This document shows positions 31,544 to 39,929 of a DNA stretch of 64,000 nt, piece by piece. The stretch is taken from positions 16,475 to 80,474 of the forward strand of contig VGZR01000001.1 in the NCBI GenBank assembly GCA_016872515.1, in the 5' to 3' direction. The position numbers and the translations under genes are program-made. Positions within the stretch are counted from its first letter, which is position 1; each line of letters opens with the position of its first letter. Source of the DNA: SAR202 cluster bacterium (GTDB lineage: Bacteria; Chloroflexota; Dehalococcoidia; Lucifugimonadales; VGZR01). Under the pieces are notes generated by a model, which did not search any database, was not told the origin of the DNA, and saw only the letters and a program-made list of their open reading frames with translations.

Positions 31544-33637
31544 ATGGCGACATCCCGCCCCCCCAAGCAACCAGCTAAGGCTCCAAAACGGGGCCTCTCC
31601 TCGGGTGGGTTGAGCTTCCTAAGCTACCCCTACCTTGCGGGCGGCCTCACATCTCTGTTCTCCCTGATCGTCCTTGTCGTTAGCAAGGACGCCCTCGCCC
31701 TTGTCCTCTTCATCCCCATCATCTTCTCCGGCGGCCTAGCCGTCATGGGCCGGGCGCTGGTCATCCTGGCCGCCTTCCTGGTTACTCTCATGACCCACAT
31801 GTTCGCGTTCAAGCAGGAGGCCTTCGACCCTTCGACGCTCAAACAACTGGGGCTCCCTCTAGTGGTTATCCTCGCGAGTGGGGCCGCCTCCCCCATCCTC
31901 TTCCGACTCATCGCCCAGCAGCTAGCCAAGCGTTCTTCTGGCCCGAAGCAGGTCAAACGTCCCGCGGTGCAGCCCCGGCCGCAGGCTGCCGCCCCACCAC
32001 CAGCCCCAGCGCCTGCCGTACCGCCTCCACCCGCGCAGTCTGCGCCAGCTCCCCCGCCGGCTCTAGCGCCCGTGGCCGCTGCTGCCGCTCCTCCCGCAGC
32101 GGCTCAGGCGGCTGCGCCTCCAGCGCCGGTCGCCGCTCAAACACCGCCGAAACCGCCGCGCAGCAAGAAAGAAGAGGATGCGCTGCTCAAAGACGTTTCG
32201 AAGGCGGTTAAGGGTGCCAAAGACCTAAGCGTCTTATGCGCGGCTGTGCTGGAAATCCTGCGGAAACCCGTCCCGTTCGAGAAGGCCACCGTTAATGTCG
32301 TGGACGCCACGGCCGGTACGTTCACTGACGTCTATCTGTTCGGCATCGATGTGCCGGGGCGTAGCCAGGGCGATGTCAGCAGACTAGCGGGCACCTTCAC
32401 CGAGACCGTTGTCGCTTCCCGTACGGGGCGGCTGGTCCAACCGGCCAACGACCAGGAGAAGAGCGCGATATTCCCGAGTCTGCTTCCCAACGTCAGCGCG
32501 GGCATCCTGTCGTTCATGGCCACGCCGCTGCTTCACGACGGACGCGTGGTCGGGACGCTCCACCTCCGTTCGACAAAGCAACTCGCCTTCACCCAGCAGG
32601 ACCTGGCCCTTGTGGAACGGGCGGCGGCGCTGATGACGCAAAAGGCGGCGCAGATGCGTCCTCCAGCGCAGGCCCAAGCCGCTAGACTTGCCTCGCCGCC
32701 GGTGGTCATGGCCAAGCCATCCGAGGGTGTGGCGGCCCCACCGTCGCCGGCTTCCACATCCGTCGCTGCCTCCGTTCCAGGCGGTGCGCAGCCGTCCGAC
32801 ACGGATGTGCAGGAGGCGCTGGCGAAGATCACTGAGACGCTATCGTCAGTCAACGATATCGGCCTGGCTTACGACCGCGTCGCGGAGCAGGCCAGACGCC
32901 TCATCCCGTTCGACCGCATCATGATGAGCACCGCCGACCTGCAGCGTGGGACGCTCACCGTCGTCTATTCGGTTGGCGTTGACCTGCCGGGAGGCTTCCC
33001 GGGATTCGAGGCGAAGTTCGAGGACACGCTTTTCCAGTCCATCGTCAGAGGGCGCCGAGGGCTGCTGTTGGGGACGGACTCAGACGACAGGGCTGTTGCC
33101 CAACACCCAGCACAGCAGGCCGCGGCAACATCAGGACTACCATCACTCGTTGCTGTGCCGTTGGTTTACCAGGACAGCGTTGTGGGTACGCTGGAGATGC
33201 GGTCGAGAAGGCCCAAGGCCTACTGGCAGGTTGAGCTCATACTCGCCCATAGGGTGGCGGCGCTTATGTCGGGCCCCGTTACCGAATCACGCATCGGGGT
33301 TGTCCGGCAACGGTCACCCATCGTACGCCGGGTCGTTCTGAAACCAACATCAACCGAAGAAGAGGAGCGTCCGTCGTCGGCCTTCGTGCGGCCGACCGCT
33401 GAGCCAGCGTCTCTGAACCCCCCACCGGCGAGTCCGCTGCGAGTGCCCACGCCTTTGCCTGTGCCGGTGGCTAAAGTGAAGGCAAAGGACGAAGAGATTG
33501 ACCCCGTGACGGCTGCGGCGCTGGCCGAAATCGCGGCTATCACAGAAGGGGCACTAACGACAATAGGGGCCTGGGCGATGAGTCTGGGGAGGACGTGGCC
33601 GGGGTGCCGAAAGAGGCTGCGGCCATGGACGATTTGA
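31544..33637 (+). CDS. Membrane-anchored protein with two GAF domains
   Basis: This is about 697 aa from ATG 31544; the track's GTG 31532 is too close to the GAAGG site. The N-terminal 110 residues hold three to four membrane segments (for example LFSLIVLVVSKDALALVLFI). A long Pro/Ala-rich linker follows (about 125-205), then GAF domain 1 (about 215-365; VPFEKATVNVVDATAGTF), GAF domain 2 (about 425-575; IPFDRIMMSTADLQRGTLTV) and a Pro-rich tail. No kinase, cyclase or other output domain is present, so it probably passes its signal to the kinase-like protein encoded next, whose start it overlaps by 13 nt. Confidence 0.8.
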   Translation: MATSRPPKQPAKAPKRGLSSGGLSFLSYPYLAGGLTSLFSLIVLVVSKDALALVLFIPIIFSGGLAVMGRALVILAAFLVTLMTHMFAFKQEAFDPSTLKQLGLPLVVILASGAASPILFRLIAQQLAKRSSGPKQVKRPAVQPRPQAAAPPPAPAPAVPPPPAQSAPAPPPALAPVAAAAAPPAAAQAAAPPAPVAAQTPPKPPRSKKEEDALLKDVSKAVKGAKDLSVLCAAVLEILRKPVPFEKATVNVVDATAGTFTDVYLFGIDVPGRSQGDVSRLAGTFTETVVASRTGRLVQPANDQEKSAIFPSLLPNVSAGILSFMATPLLHDGRVVGTLHLRSTKQLAFTQQDLALVERAAALMTQKAAQMRPPAQAQAARLASPPVVMAKPSEGVAAPPSPASTSVAASVPGGAQPSDTDVQEALAKITETLSSVNDIGLAYDRVAEQARRLIPFDRIMMSTADLQRGTLTVVYSVGVDLPGGFPGFEAKFEDTLFQSIVRGRRGLLLGTDSDDRAVAQHPAQQAAATSGLPSLVAVPLVYQDSVVGTLEMRSRRPKAYWQVELILAHRVAALMSGPVTESRIGVVRQRSPIVRRVVLKPTSTEEEERPSSAFVRPTAEPASLNPPPASPLRVPTPLPVPVAKVKAKDEEIDPVTAAALAEIAAITEGALTTIGAWAMSLGRTWPGCRKRLRPWTI

Positions 33638-35988
33638 AGCGCGCCGCTGAGCAGGACATCGTCGTCGCCGAACTGCGGAGCGAAGTCCAGGAACACCGTG
33701 CTCTAGCCGAGATGGGGCGGGCCGTCGCGACCGCCCAGGAACCAGCGGAGGCCTACGCCTCTGTGGCCAGTCAGCTTGTGCACCTTCTCTCGGTGGACTC
33801 GCTTCACCTGGTGCTGATAGACGAGGCCGAAGGGATGGCGACCGTCGAGTACGTCTTTGGACGTGCCATCGAGGGCTGGGAATCCGGACGCCGTTTCGGC
33901 ATCGCGGGCACAGCTTTCGAGCCCGTTGTCCGAGACCGCACGCACTTCCATGCCGCTGCCGAGTCCAGCAGGCACCTGACCGAGCAGCATCCCGTGTTGA
34001 CCTTCGCCGCAGCCTCCGGTATCGCCTCGATGCTGGTCTTGCCCTTGGTCTTCAGAGGCCACGCCGTCGCTGCGATGGCCGTGGGCTCGGCCAAGCCCTA
34101 TGCCTACCAGCGGCGCGACCAAGAGCTAGCCGAACGGGCAGGTGGACTGCTAGCTGGCGCGGTGGCTCACGCGCAACGGATGGTTACCCTCCGCAAGGCT
34201 TCGGAGACGGAAGCGGCTCTCAGCCAGCTTGCCTCCTCTTTGGGTTCGACCCTGGATATGAACGAGCTGTTCCTACGGCTTGTCGATGGGCTGGCGAAGC
34301 TGGTCAAGTATGACCGGCTGGTCGTGAACGACATAGATGCCGAAAAGGGCGAGTTGGTCCGTGTGTTCGTGGCAGGTGCAGGCATCACGGGCGCTACATT
34401 GGGTGGACGTCAGCCCATCGCTGGGAGCACCGTCGTGGAGGTGATGCGAACGCGTTCCACCGTGCTCGTTTCCGGGCTGCCTGACGACGAGATAAAGCGC
34501 CGCTTCCCCTCGGCTGCCCCCGCGGTGGACATCGGGCTCAGAGCGTTCATGACGGCCCCGCTGATCGTTGATGGAAATGTGGTCGCGACGCTTCATCTGT
34601 TCTCGGAGCAATCCCAGGGCTATGCGGAGCGAGACGCTGCGTTGCTGAGGCGCGCCGCTGGCCTGCTCTCGTCCGTCATCGCCGCTGCCAAGGCCCATGC
34701 AACAGCTCTTCAGGTCGCTGCCAACTCGGCGAACCAGGCGGCGGCCATAGCCGAAGACCCGATGGCGGAGATAGGCCGCGTTGTTTGGTCAGCGCCAGAC
34801 CTGGAGACGATGTACGAAGAAGTAGGACAGCAGTTGCGGAAGATGGTGCCCTTCGACCGGTTCTCCGTCTGGGCGGTGGACATGGAACGAGGCGCCCTAG
34901 TCAACATCTACGCTGCGGGCGTCGAGGGCCGTCAACTCAAACGGGGAGAGTCGCTTTCTCTCATGCGCTCACAGGCGGAGATTGGGCTGGGAGGAGGCGG
35001 ACGGAATGGCCAACGGAATGGAGGCGAGCAGACCGCCGAGCGCTTGTCCTATCTGGCGAAGGGCATCGCGGGAGGCCTCTCCGGCCTCATCCTGGTGCCC
35101 CTGCTGTATGGGAACGAGGGCGTCGGCATGCTCACCCTCGGCACGCGGATCCAGGGGTCGTTCACACCGGAGCACGAGACCATCGCGGAAAGAGTGGGGC
35201 AGTTAGTCGCCGCACGGGTGGGCCTAGAGCAACTCAACGAGCGGAGAGGTCAGACGGCGCAGCGGCTCCAAGAACAGGTAGAGCGGCTGGGCACAGAGGT
35301 TGTGGAGCGGACGCGAGAGCTGGATGCGGTCAGGGCCGAACTGGACTCGCTGAGGGCCGCGGTTCATAAAGACCTACGGTCGTCGCTCACCACCATCGAG
35401 GGCGCCAGTCAGGCCGTCCTGGACCCACTCTCCGAGGGAAAGGGGAGCGAAGGGCGGGTGCAACTGCTGCGTGTCCGTGCGGCGTCCAAGACCATCGCCC
35501 AACAGCTCGATGCCCTCATGCAGATGTCGGACGTCTCGAGCAGGCCTCTCCAGCGGAGACAGACCGACTTGACTATCCTGGCCAAGGCGTCGGCGCGTAA
35601 ACTGCGGCAGACGGAGCAAGACCGCCATATCACCTTGTCGGTTGAACAAGGACTGACCGCCGACAGCGACCCCGACCTCCTCGAGGTCATGCTGGACCAC
35701 CTCATGGCGCAGGCGTGGAAGCGGGCCATGAAGGCGCAGAAACCGAAGGTGCAGCTCAGGGCTGCGGAGCAGGGCGGAAAGCTCGTGTTCTCTCTCAAGG
35801 ACAATGGCGAAGGTATGTCTCCGAAGGCAGCCAAGACGATGTTTGAGGCGGGCCAAGCGGTTTCTGTGGCGACGCCGGACGACGAACTCGCCGCCGCGCT
35901 GGTGAAGCGTGTCGTGGACAGGCATGGCGGCCGCGTCTGGGCCGAGAGCGAGCCGGGCAAGGGTACGACGGTCTATTTCAGCCTCTAG
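33625..35988 (+). CDS. Multi-GAF sensor histidine-kinase-like protein with degenerate catalytic boxes
   Basis: This is about 787 aa from ATG 33625 (AGAGG eight nt upstream); the track GTG at 33595 has poor spacing. Three GAF-type domains (about residues 20-185, 200-370 and 385-550) are followed by a coiled coil (RLQEQVERLGTEVVERTREL), a HisKA-like segment and an HATPase domain. The H-box reads VHKDLRSSLTTIEG: the His is one position before the usual HELR place, where Lys stands. The N-box (LDHLMAQAWKRA) lacks the usual Asn residues, while G1 DNGEGM and G2 GKGTTVYF are kept. It may be a pseudokinase or a non-standard kinase. No response regulator gene is adjacent. Confidence 0.85.
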   Translation: MDDLKRAAEQDIVVAELRSEVQEHRALAEMGRAVATAQEPAEAYASVASQLVHLLSVDSLHLVLIDEAEGMATVEYVFGRAIEGWESGRRFGIAGTAFEPVVRDRTHFHAAAESSRHLTEQHPVLTFAAASGIASMLVLPLVFRGHAVAAMAVGSAKPYAYQRRDQELAERAGGLLAGAVAHAQRMVTLRKASETEAALSQLASSLGSTLDMNELFLRLVDGLAKLVKYDRLVVNDIDAEKGELVRVFVAGAGITGATLGGRQPIAGSTVVEVMRTRSTVLVSGLPDDEIKRRFPSAAPAVDIGLRAFMTAPLIVDGNVVATLHLFSEQSQGYAERDAALLRRAAGLLSSVIAAAKAHATALQVAANSANQAAAIAEDPMAEIGRVVWSAPDLETMYEEVGQQLRKMVPFDRFSVWAVDMERGALVNIYAAGVEGRQLKRGESLSLMRSQAEIGLGGGGRNGQRNGGEQTAERLSYLAKGIAGGLSGLILVPLLYGNEGVGMLTLGTRIQGSFTPEHETIAERVGQLVAARVGLEQLNERRGQTAQRLQEQVERLGTEVVERTRELDAVRAELDSLRAAVHKDLRSSLTTIEGASQAVLDPLSEGKGSEGRVQLLRVRAASKTIAQQLDALMQMSDVSSRPLQRRQTDLTILAKASARKLRQTEQDRHITLSVEQGLTADSDPDLLEVMLDHLMAQAWKRAMKAQKPKVQLRAAEQGGKLVFSLKDNGEGMSPKAAKTMFEAGQAVSVATPDDELAAALVKRVVDRHGGRVWAESEPGKGTTVYFSL

Positions 35989-36014
35989 CTGCCCGCTCTC
36001 TTGGGAGAGGCCGG

Positions 36015-37199
36015 CTACGTAGCGATGATGGCTTTGATGCGGTCGGCGATAATGTCCTCGTCGCCCTCCCGCACCGTCTGCATCCGGATGATGAAGGAGT
36101 CGTCTCCAGAGTCCAAACGTCCCCGATGCCCGCCGGGGTTCCCTGCGAACTGGCGCACCCAAATCTTGGGCTTACCCTCCTTCAGCTTGCGGACAACGTC
36201 TTGGGCCGTCATCTTGGCTGCCTGGGGGTCAACGACGACCCGCAACCCTTCCATCAGGCCCTGCTCGGGGAACCGCACCAGCGTAACGCCAGGGAGGCCG
36301 CTGAGCTTGGTGTGGATGGGCGCCAGCCGCCGCTCGTAGCCGTGGATGCGCGCCTCATGGTCCATCGTCAGCCACTCGCGCAGCGCCACGTAGGTCGCGA
36401 CGACGGACTGCCGGTCGAGCTTCATGGGCCGTCCGAAGGCACGTATCTTCTTGGCCTCGAACCCGATGAAGCTGTTGTCTCTGGCCGCCTGTACGAGTTC
36501 CTTCTTGCCCACCAGGATGCCGGAGGAGTTGAGTGCTCCGAAGTACTTGGCGCCATAGGCCACAAGGTCGGCACCCATCTGCGCCCACTTGCTGAGCCTT
36601 TCGGTGGGATACACCTGCCCAGCCGCATCCACCACAACGGGTAGTCCGCGGGCATGGGCGATGCGGATGACGTCGCGGATGTGCACGGAGTCGGTACGTT
36701 TGTCCGGGTCGTCGTAGAGGCCGCCGGCCAGGTAATGGATGCCTGCCGTGCGAGGGCCGATGGCCGCCTCGATGTGCTCAGGCCGAGTACCGCCCGCCTC
36801 GCCGACCTGGACGAGCTTGCCTCCGGGTATCTCCAACGCGCGGTCGTAGATGACCCGCAGCTGCCGCTGGATGACAAACTCGTTGGGCATGCCCGTCGTG
36901 TCGGGAAGCTGCTCGATCCTCTTCACGTCGGTGCCGGTCATGCAGGCGGCGGCCCCGACCGCCAGCGCCGCGGCGGCTCCGGAGGTGACCAGCGCCGCCT
37001 CGACGCCCAGCATCTTGGCGATGCGGTTACCCACGGTGTCCATCAGCTCGGACATCTCGACGTAGTCGCTCAGGGAGTCCTCCATCGCTGCGCGCACCGT
37101 CGGCGACGGGGTGTTCCCGCCGATAGCCGTCGGGTGGCCAAGGGCGTTGATGACGGGCGTGATACCCAACTCCTCGTAGATGCGCCCGGTCTTTCTCAT
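36015..37199 (-). CDS. Second SelA-like PLP-dependent enzyme
   Basis: The 394-aa fold-type I PLP enzyme is related to the one at 5706 (both carry QLPDTTGM). The probable PLP Lys is K218 in AYGAKYFGALNSSG, and the Asp motif is LPVVVDAAGQ. ATG 37199 has a clear GAGGTGG ribosome site; the track start at 37214 adds five residues. The C-terminal part includes GNPGGHRGRLDSGDDSF. It lies 11 nt downstream of an LLM flavin oxidoreductase gene, probably in one operon. Likely a lyase or racemase-type reaction on an amino or hydroxy acid; the substrate is unknown. Confidence 0.8.
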   Translation of the reverse strand: MRKTGRIYEELGITPVINALGHPTAIGGNTPSPTVRAAMEDSLSDYVEMSELMDTVGNRIAKMLGVEAALVTSGAAAALAVGAAACMTGTDVKRIEQLPDTTGMPNEFVIQRQLRVIYDRALEIPGGKLVQVGEAGGTRPEHIEAAIGPRTAGIHYLAGGLYDDPDKRTDSVHIRDVIRIAHARGLPVVVDAAGQVYPTERLSKWAQMGADLVAYGAKYFGALNSSGILVGKKELVQAARDNSFIGFEAKKIRAFGRPMKLDRQSVVATYVALREWLTMDHEARIHGYERRLAPIHTKLSGLPGVTLVRFPEQGLMEGLRVVVDPQAAKMTAQDVVRKLKEGKPKIWVRQFAGNPGGHRGRLDSGDDSFIIRMQTVREGDEDIIADRIKAIIAT

Positions 37200-37210
37200 G
37201 CTTCCACCTC

Positions 37211-38203
37211 TCACTCCCCGAATGCGTTGATGGTGCGGATATAGGACGCCTTCACATCGTCCACCGCGAACGGCGCGACGACGGGGAGCTGCAGCCCCAG
37301 ACCACGCCGCCGTTCAATCTCGGCGCGGCAGTGCTCCGCCGTGCCCACGACGGCCACCTCGTCCTGCATGGCCTTGGTGATGGCCTTGGCCGCGGCGTCG
37401 GTATCGCCGCGGGCAGCGGCCTGCTCCGCAGCCTCCATCTCGGCGCCAAAGCCGCAGGCGGCGAAGAAGTCACGGTAGTACGAGTACGACGCATAGGAGG
37501 CTATCTGGCGCTGGAGGGCTTTGCGCGCCGCCGCCTCGTCGGGGCCGACGGCGACGCGGACGTAGCCCGCGATGTCCACCGCCGAGGAGTCGCGTCCGGC
37601 GGCGCGAGCGGCGTCGTGGACCTGTTGTACGGCTTTTGGCAGGTAGCTGGCGGCTGTCCAGTTCAGCAGGACGCCATCGGCCACTTCTGCTGACAGCGTG
37701 ACCATGCGCGGGCCGAGGGCGGCGATGTAGATGGGCACGGACATGCCTTGGACAGCTCGGCCCAGCCTTGCCTCCTGGACGGAGAACTCGCGGCCCTGGA
37801 AGGTGACGCTCTCGCCGCGGAGAAGACCGCGTGCGATGGCCACCGTCTCACGCATCCTGCCGACGGGCCTGGCGAATGGCACGCCGTGCGTCTGCACCGT
37901 GGTCCCCTCATGACCGGTGCCTAGGCCCAAGATGAACCTGTTCCCCGAGGCGCCTGCCAACCCCGCCGCCGACATCGCCGTGAGGGTAGGCGTACGGTGA
38001 AAGATGGGCAGGATGCCGGTGGCTAGCTTTACATTCGAGGTGGCGCAGGCGAAGGTGGCCAATAGGGTCAGTGCATCGCGGCCTCCGCCTTCGGGCACCC
38101 AGACGTACTCAAAACCGCGCCGCTCGGCCAGCGCCGCCAGCTCCGCGAGGTCTTTGACGCTCAAACGCGAGTCGTTTTCGAGGCGGACACCAAGTCGGGG
38201 CAC
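37211..38203 (-). CDS. LLM-class (F420/FMN-dependent) flavin oxidoreductase
   Basis: The 330-aa luciferase-like TIM-barrel protein has LAELAALAERRGFEYVWVPE, LATGILPIFHRTPTLTAMSA, FILGLGTGHEGT and PIYIAALGPRMVTLSAEVADG, typical of the F420-dependent methylene-H4MPT reductase-like group. GTG 38203 has a perfect AAGGAG site six nt upstream and gives VPRLGVRLENDSRL. The track's 493-aa ORF begins far upstream in non-coding frame. It may use F420 or FMN. It is paired with the SelA-like enzyme and divergent from two SDR genes, which suggests a small-molecule degradation locus. Confidence 0.88.
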   Translation of the reverse strand: MPRLGVRLENDSRLSVKDLAELAALAERRGFEYVWVPEGGGRDALTLLATFACATSNVKLATGILPIFHRTPTLTAMSAAGLAGASGNRFILGLGTGHEGTTVQTHGVPFARPVGRMRETVAIARGLLRGESVTFQGREFSVQEARLGRAVQGMSVPIYIAALGPRMVTLSAEVADGVLLNWTAASYLPKAVQQVHDAARAAGRDSSAVDIAGYVRVAVGPDEAAARKALQRQIASYASYSYYRDFFAACGFGAEMEAAEQAAARGDTDAAAKAITKAMQDEVAVVGTAEHCRAEIERRRGLGLQLPVVAPFAVDDVKASYIRTINAFGE

Positions 38204-38294
38204 CGGCAACTCCTTAGAAAAGCTGCGGCCTATTGTGTCGTCGCATGTTGAGGGTGTCAACCTAACGAGGGCAAGGGAGCCGGGAGAGGATTGG

Positions 38295-38300
38295 TATAAT
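38295..38300 (+). promoter_or_regulatory. -10 box of the SDR-SDR-amidohydrolase genes
   Basis: A perfect TATAAT within TTGGTATAATCC lies 32 nt before the GTG of the first SDR gene. A very strong GAGGAGGAA ribosome site lies at 38321. No convincing -35 is seen. Confidence 0.5.
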
Positions 38301-38332
38301 CCACGACAGATTGGAAAGTAGAGGAGGAATAC

Positions 38333-39103
38333 GTGCGCCTCAAGGGTAAGGTCGCCATCATCACCGGTGCGGCGGCCGGCGTGCCCGGTGAGATGATGGG
38401 CATCGGTGGCGCCGCTGCCTGGCTGTTCGTGCGCGAAGGCGCCACGGTGGTCATCGGAGACATCAACGAAAAACAGGGTCGGCGCACCGTTGCCAAGCTG
38501 CGCGAAAGCGGCGGCGAGGCCCTCTTTCAACACCTGGACGTCACCAGCGAACAAGGATGGCAGGGCGTCGTCAGGGAGACGGCGTCGCGGTATGGCAAGC
38601 TGGATATCTTGGTCAACAACGCGGGCATCGGCATCCTGGCGACCGTCGAGGAGACGACGGTCGAGCTTTGGGATGCCCATATGAACGTGCACGCCAGAGG
38701 GGCGTTCCTCGGGACGAAGTATGCTATCCCCGAGGTGCGGAAGGCCGGTGGCGGCTCAATCGTCAACGTGTCGTCCATCCACGGCATCACGGGCAGCCCG
38801 ACCTTGGCCGCGTACCATGCGGCGAAGGGCGCGGTCCGCATCTTCACCAAGGCGGCGGCCATCCAGTATGCCAAGGATAAGATACGGGTCAACTCCGTAC
38901 ACCCCGGCTACACGATGACCCCCATGACCGAGCCTGGCTTCTCCATCCCTGACGTCATGAAGGCTGTCATGGGCCGCATCCCTCTGGGCCGCCTAGCTAA
39001 GCCGGAGGAGATTGCCGCCGGGATTCTCTACCTTGCCTCAGACGAGTCTTCGTACGTGACGGGCGCCGAGTTGGTCATAGACGGTGGGGTTACAGCTCAG
39101 TGA
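38333..39103 (+). CDS. Short-chain dehydrogenase/reductase, copy 1
   Basis: The 256-aa Rossmann oxidoreductase starts at GTG 38333. Catalytic Ser-Tyr-Lys lie in VNVSSIHGITGS and AAYHAAKGAV, and NNAG is present. The cofactor loop is unusual: the normal TGxxxGIG is split by about six residues (ITGAAAGVPGEMMGIGGAAA). The C-terminus SYVTGAELVIDGG is typical. It is clearly a paralogue of the next gene, 31 nt downstream, which has an insert at the same place. The substrate is unknown. Confidence 0.93.
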   Translation: MRLKGKVAIITGAAAGVPGEMMGIGGAAAWLFVREGATVVIGDINEKQGRRTVAKLRESGGEALFQHLDVTSEQGWQGVVRETASRYGKLDILVNNAGIGILATVEETTVELWDAHMNVHARGAFLGTKYAIPEVRKAGGGSIVNVSSIHGITGSPTLAAYHAAKGAVRIFTKAAAIQYAKDKIRVNSVHPGYTMTPMTEPGFSIPDVMKAVMGRIPLGRLAKPEEIAAGILYLASDESSYVTGAELVIDGGVTAQ

Positions 39104-39134
39104 TGCTGGATACTCTGAGTCCTGGAGAGACAAG

Positions 39135-39911
39135 ATGCGTTTGAAAGGCAAGGTCGCGCTCATCACTGGCGCCGCCACCGGCGAACGCGACGGCCTGAAA
39201 GGCATCGGCGGCGCGTCGGCATGGCTGTTCGCTCGTGAGGGAGCGAAGGTCGTCGTCACCGACATCAATGACGAGATGGGAAGGCGGACGGTAAAGCAGC
39301 TGACAGACGATGGCCACAACGCGATGTACGTCCACCTCGACGTCACTGGTGAGGACGAATGGCGCCGCGCCACCATCGCGACGGTGTCGAAGTACGGGCG
39401 GCTGGATGTCCTGGTGAACTGCGCCGGAGACTCGGCGGGCTCGGAGTTCCCCGTAGAGACCACGACGCTGCAGGCCTGGAACAGGATGATGGACATCAAC
39501 GCCAAGGGCACGTTATTGGGTATGAAGCACGCCATCCCTGAGATGCGCAAGGTTGGGGGCGGCTCCATCGTGAACATCTCCTCGATGCACGGCATCGTCG
39601 GCACCTTCACCGTGACGGCGTACCAGGCCGCCAAGGGCGCCGTGCGTATCCTCAGCAAGGCTGCGGCCATCCAGTACGCGAAGGACAACATCCGGGTGAA
39701 CTCTGTACACCCCGGATTCACCGTCACGCCACTGACGGCATCCATGTTCACGAAGCCGGACATCCATGCCGACCGAGTCAAAGGCGTGCCGATGGGCCGG
39801 ATGGCGAAGGCCGAGGAGATCGCCTACTGCGTCCTGTACCTCGCCTCCGACGAGTCGTCATACGTGACGGGCGCTGAGCTGGTCGTGGACGGCGGCGTCA
39901 TCGCCCAGTAG
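39135..39911 (+). CDS. Short-chain dehydrogenase/reductase, copy 2
   Basis: The 258-aa protein starts at ATG 39135 (CTGGAGAGACAAG upstream); the track ORF begins 51 nt earlier, inside the previous gene. It is similar to SDR 1 along its length (MRLKGKVALITGAATG, GGGSIVNISSMHGIVG, AYQAAKGAVRIL, IRVNSVHPGFTVTPL). It has the same kind of insert in the cofactor loop (GERDGLKGIGGASA) and NCAG in place of NNAG. Tandem duplication followed by divergence is the simplest explanation. It may act in consecutive or stereo-opposite steps with copy 1. Confidence 0.93.
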   Translation: MRLKGKVALITGAATGERDGLKGIGGASAWLFAREGAKVVVTDINDEMGRRTVKQLTDDGHNAMYVHLDVTGEDEWRRATIATVSKYGRLDVLVNCAGDSAGSEFPVETTTLQAWNRMMDINAKGTLLGMKHAIPEMRKVGGGSIVNISSMHGIVGTFTVTAYQAAKGAVRILSKAAAIQYAKDNIRVNSVHPGFTVTPLTASMFTKPDIHADRVKGVPMGRMAKAEEIAYCVLYLASDESSYVTGAELVVDGGVIAQ

Positions 39912-39929
39912 CCGGACGAGTCACATCTC

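Noticed and set aside
38204-38692. N-terminal extension of the 493-aa LLM ORF
   Set aside because: It is antisense to the first SDR gene. GTG 38203 has a perfect ribosome site and gives the family N-terminus.
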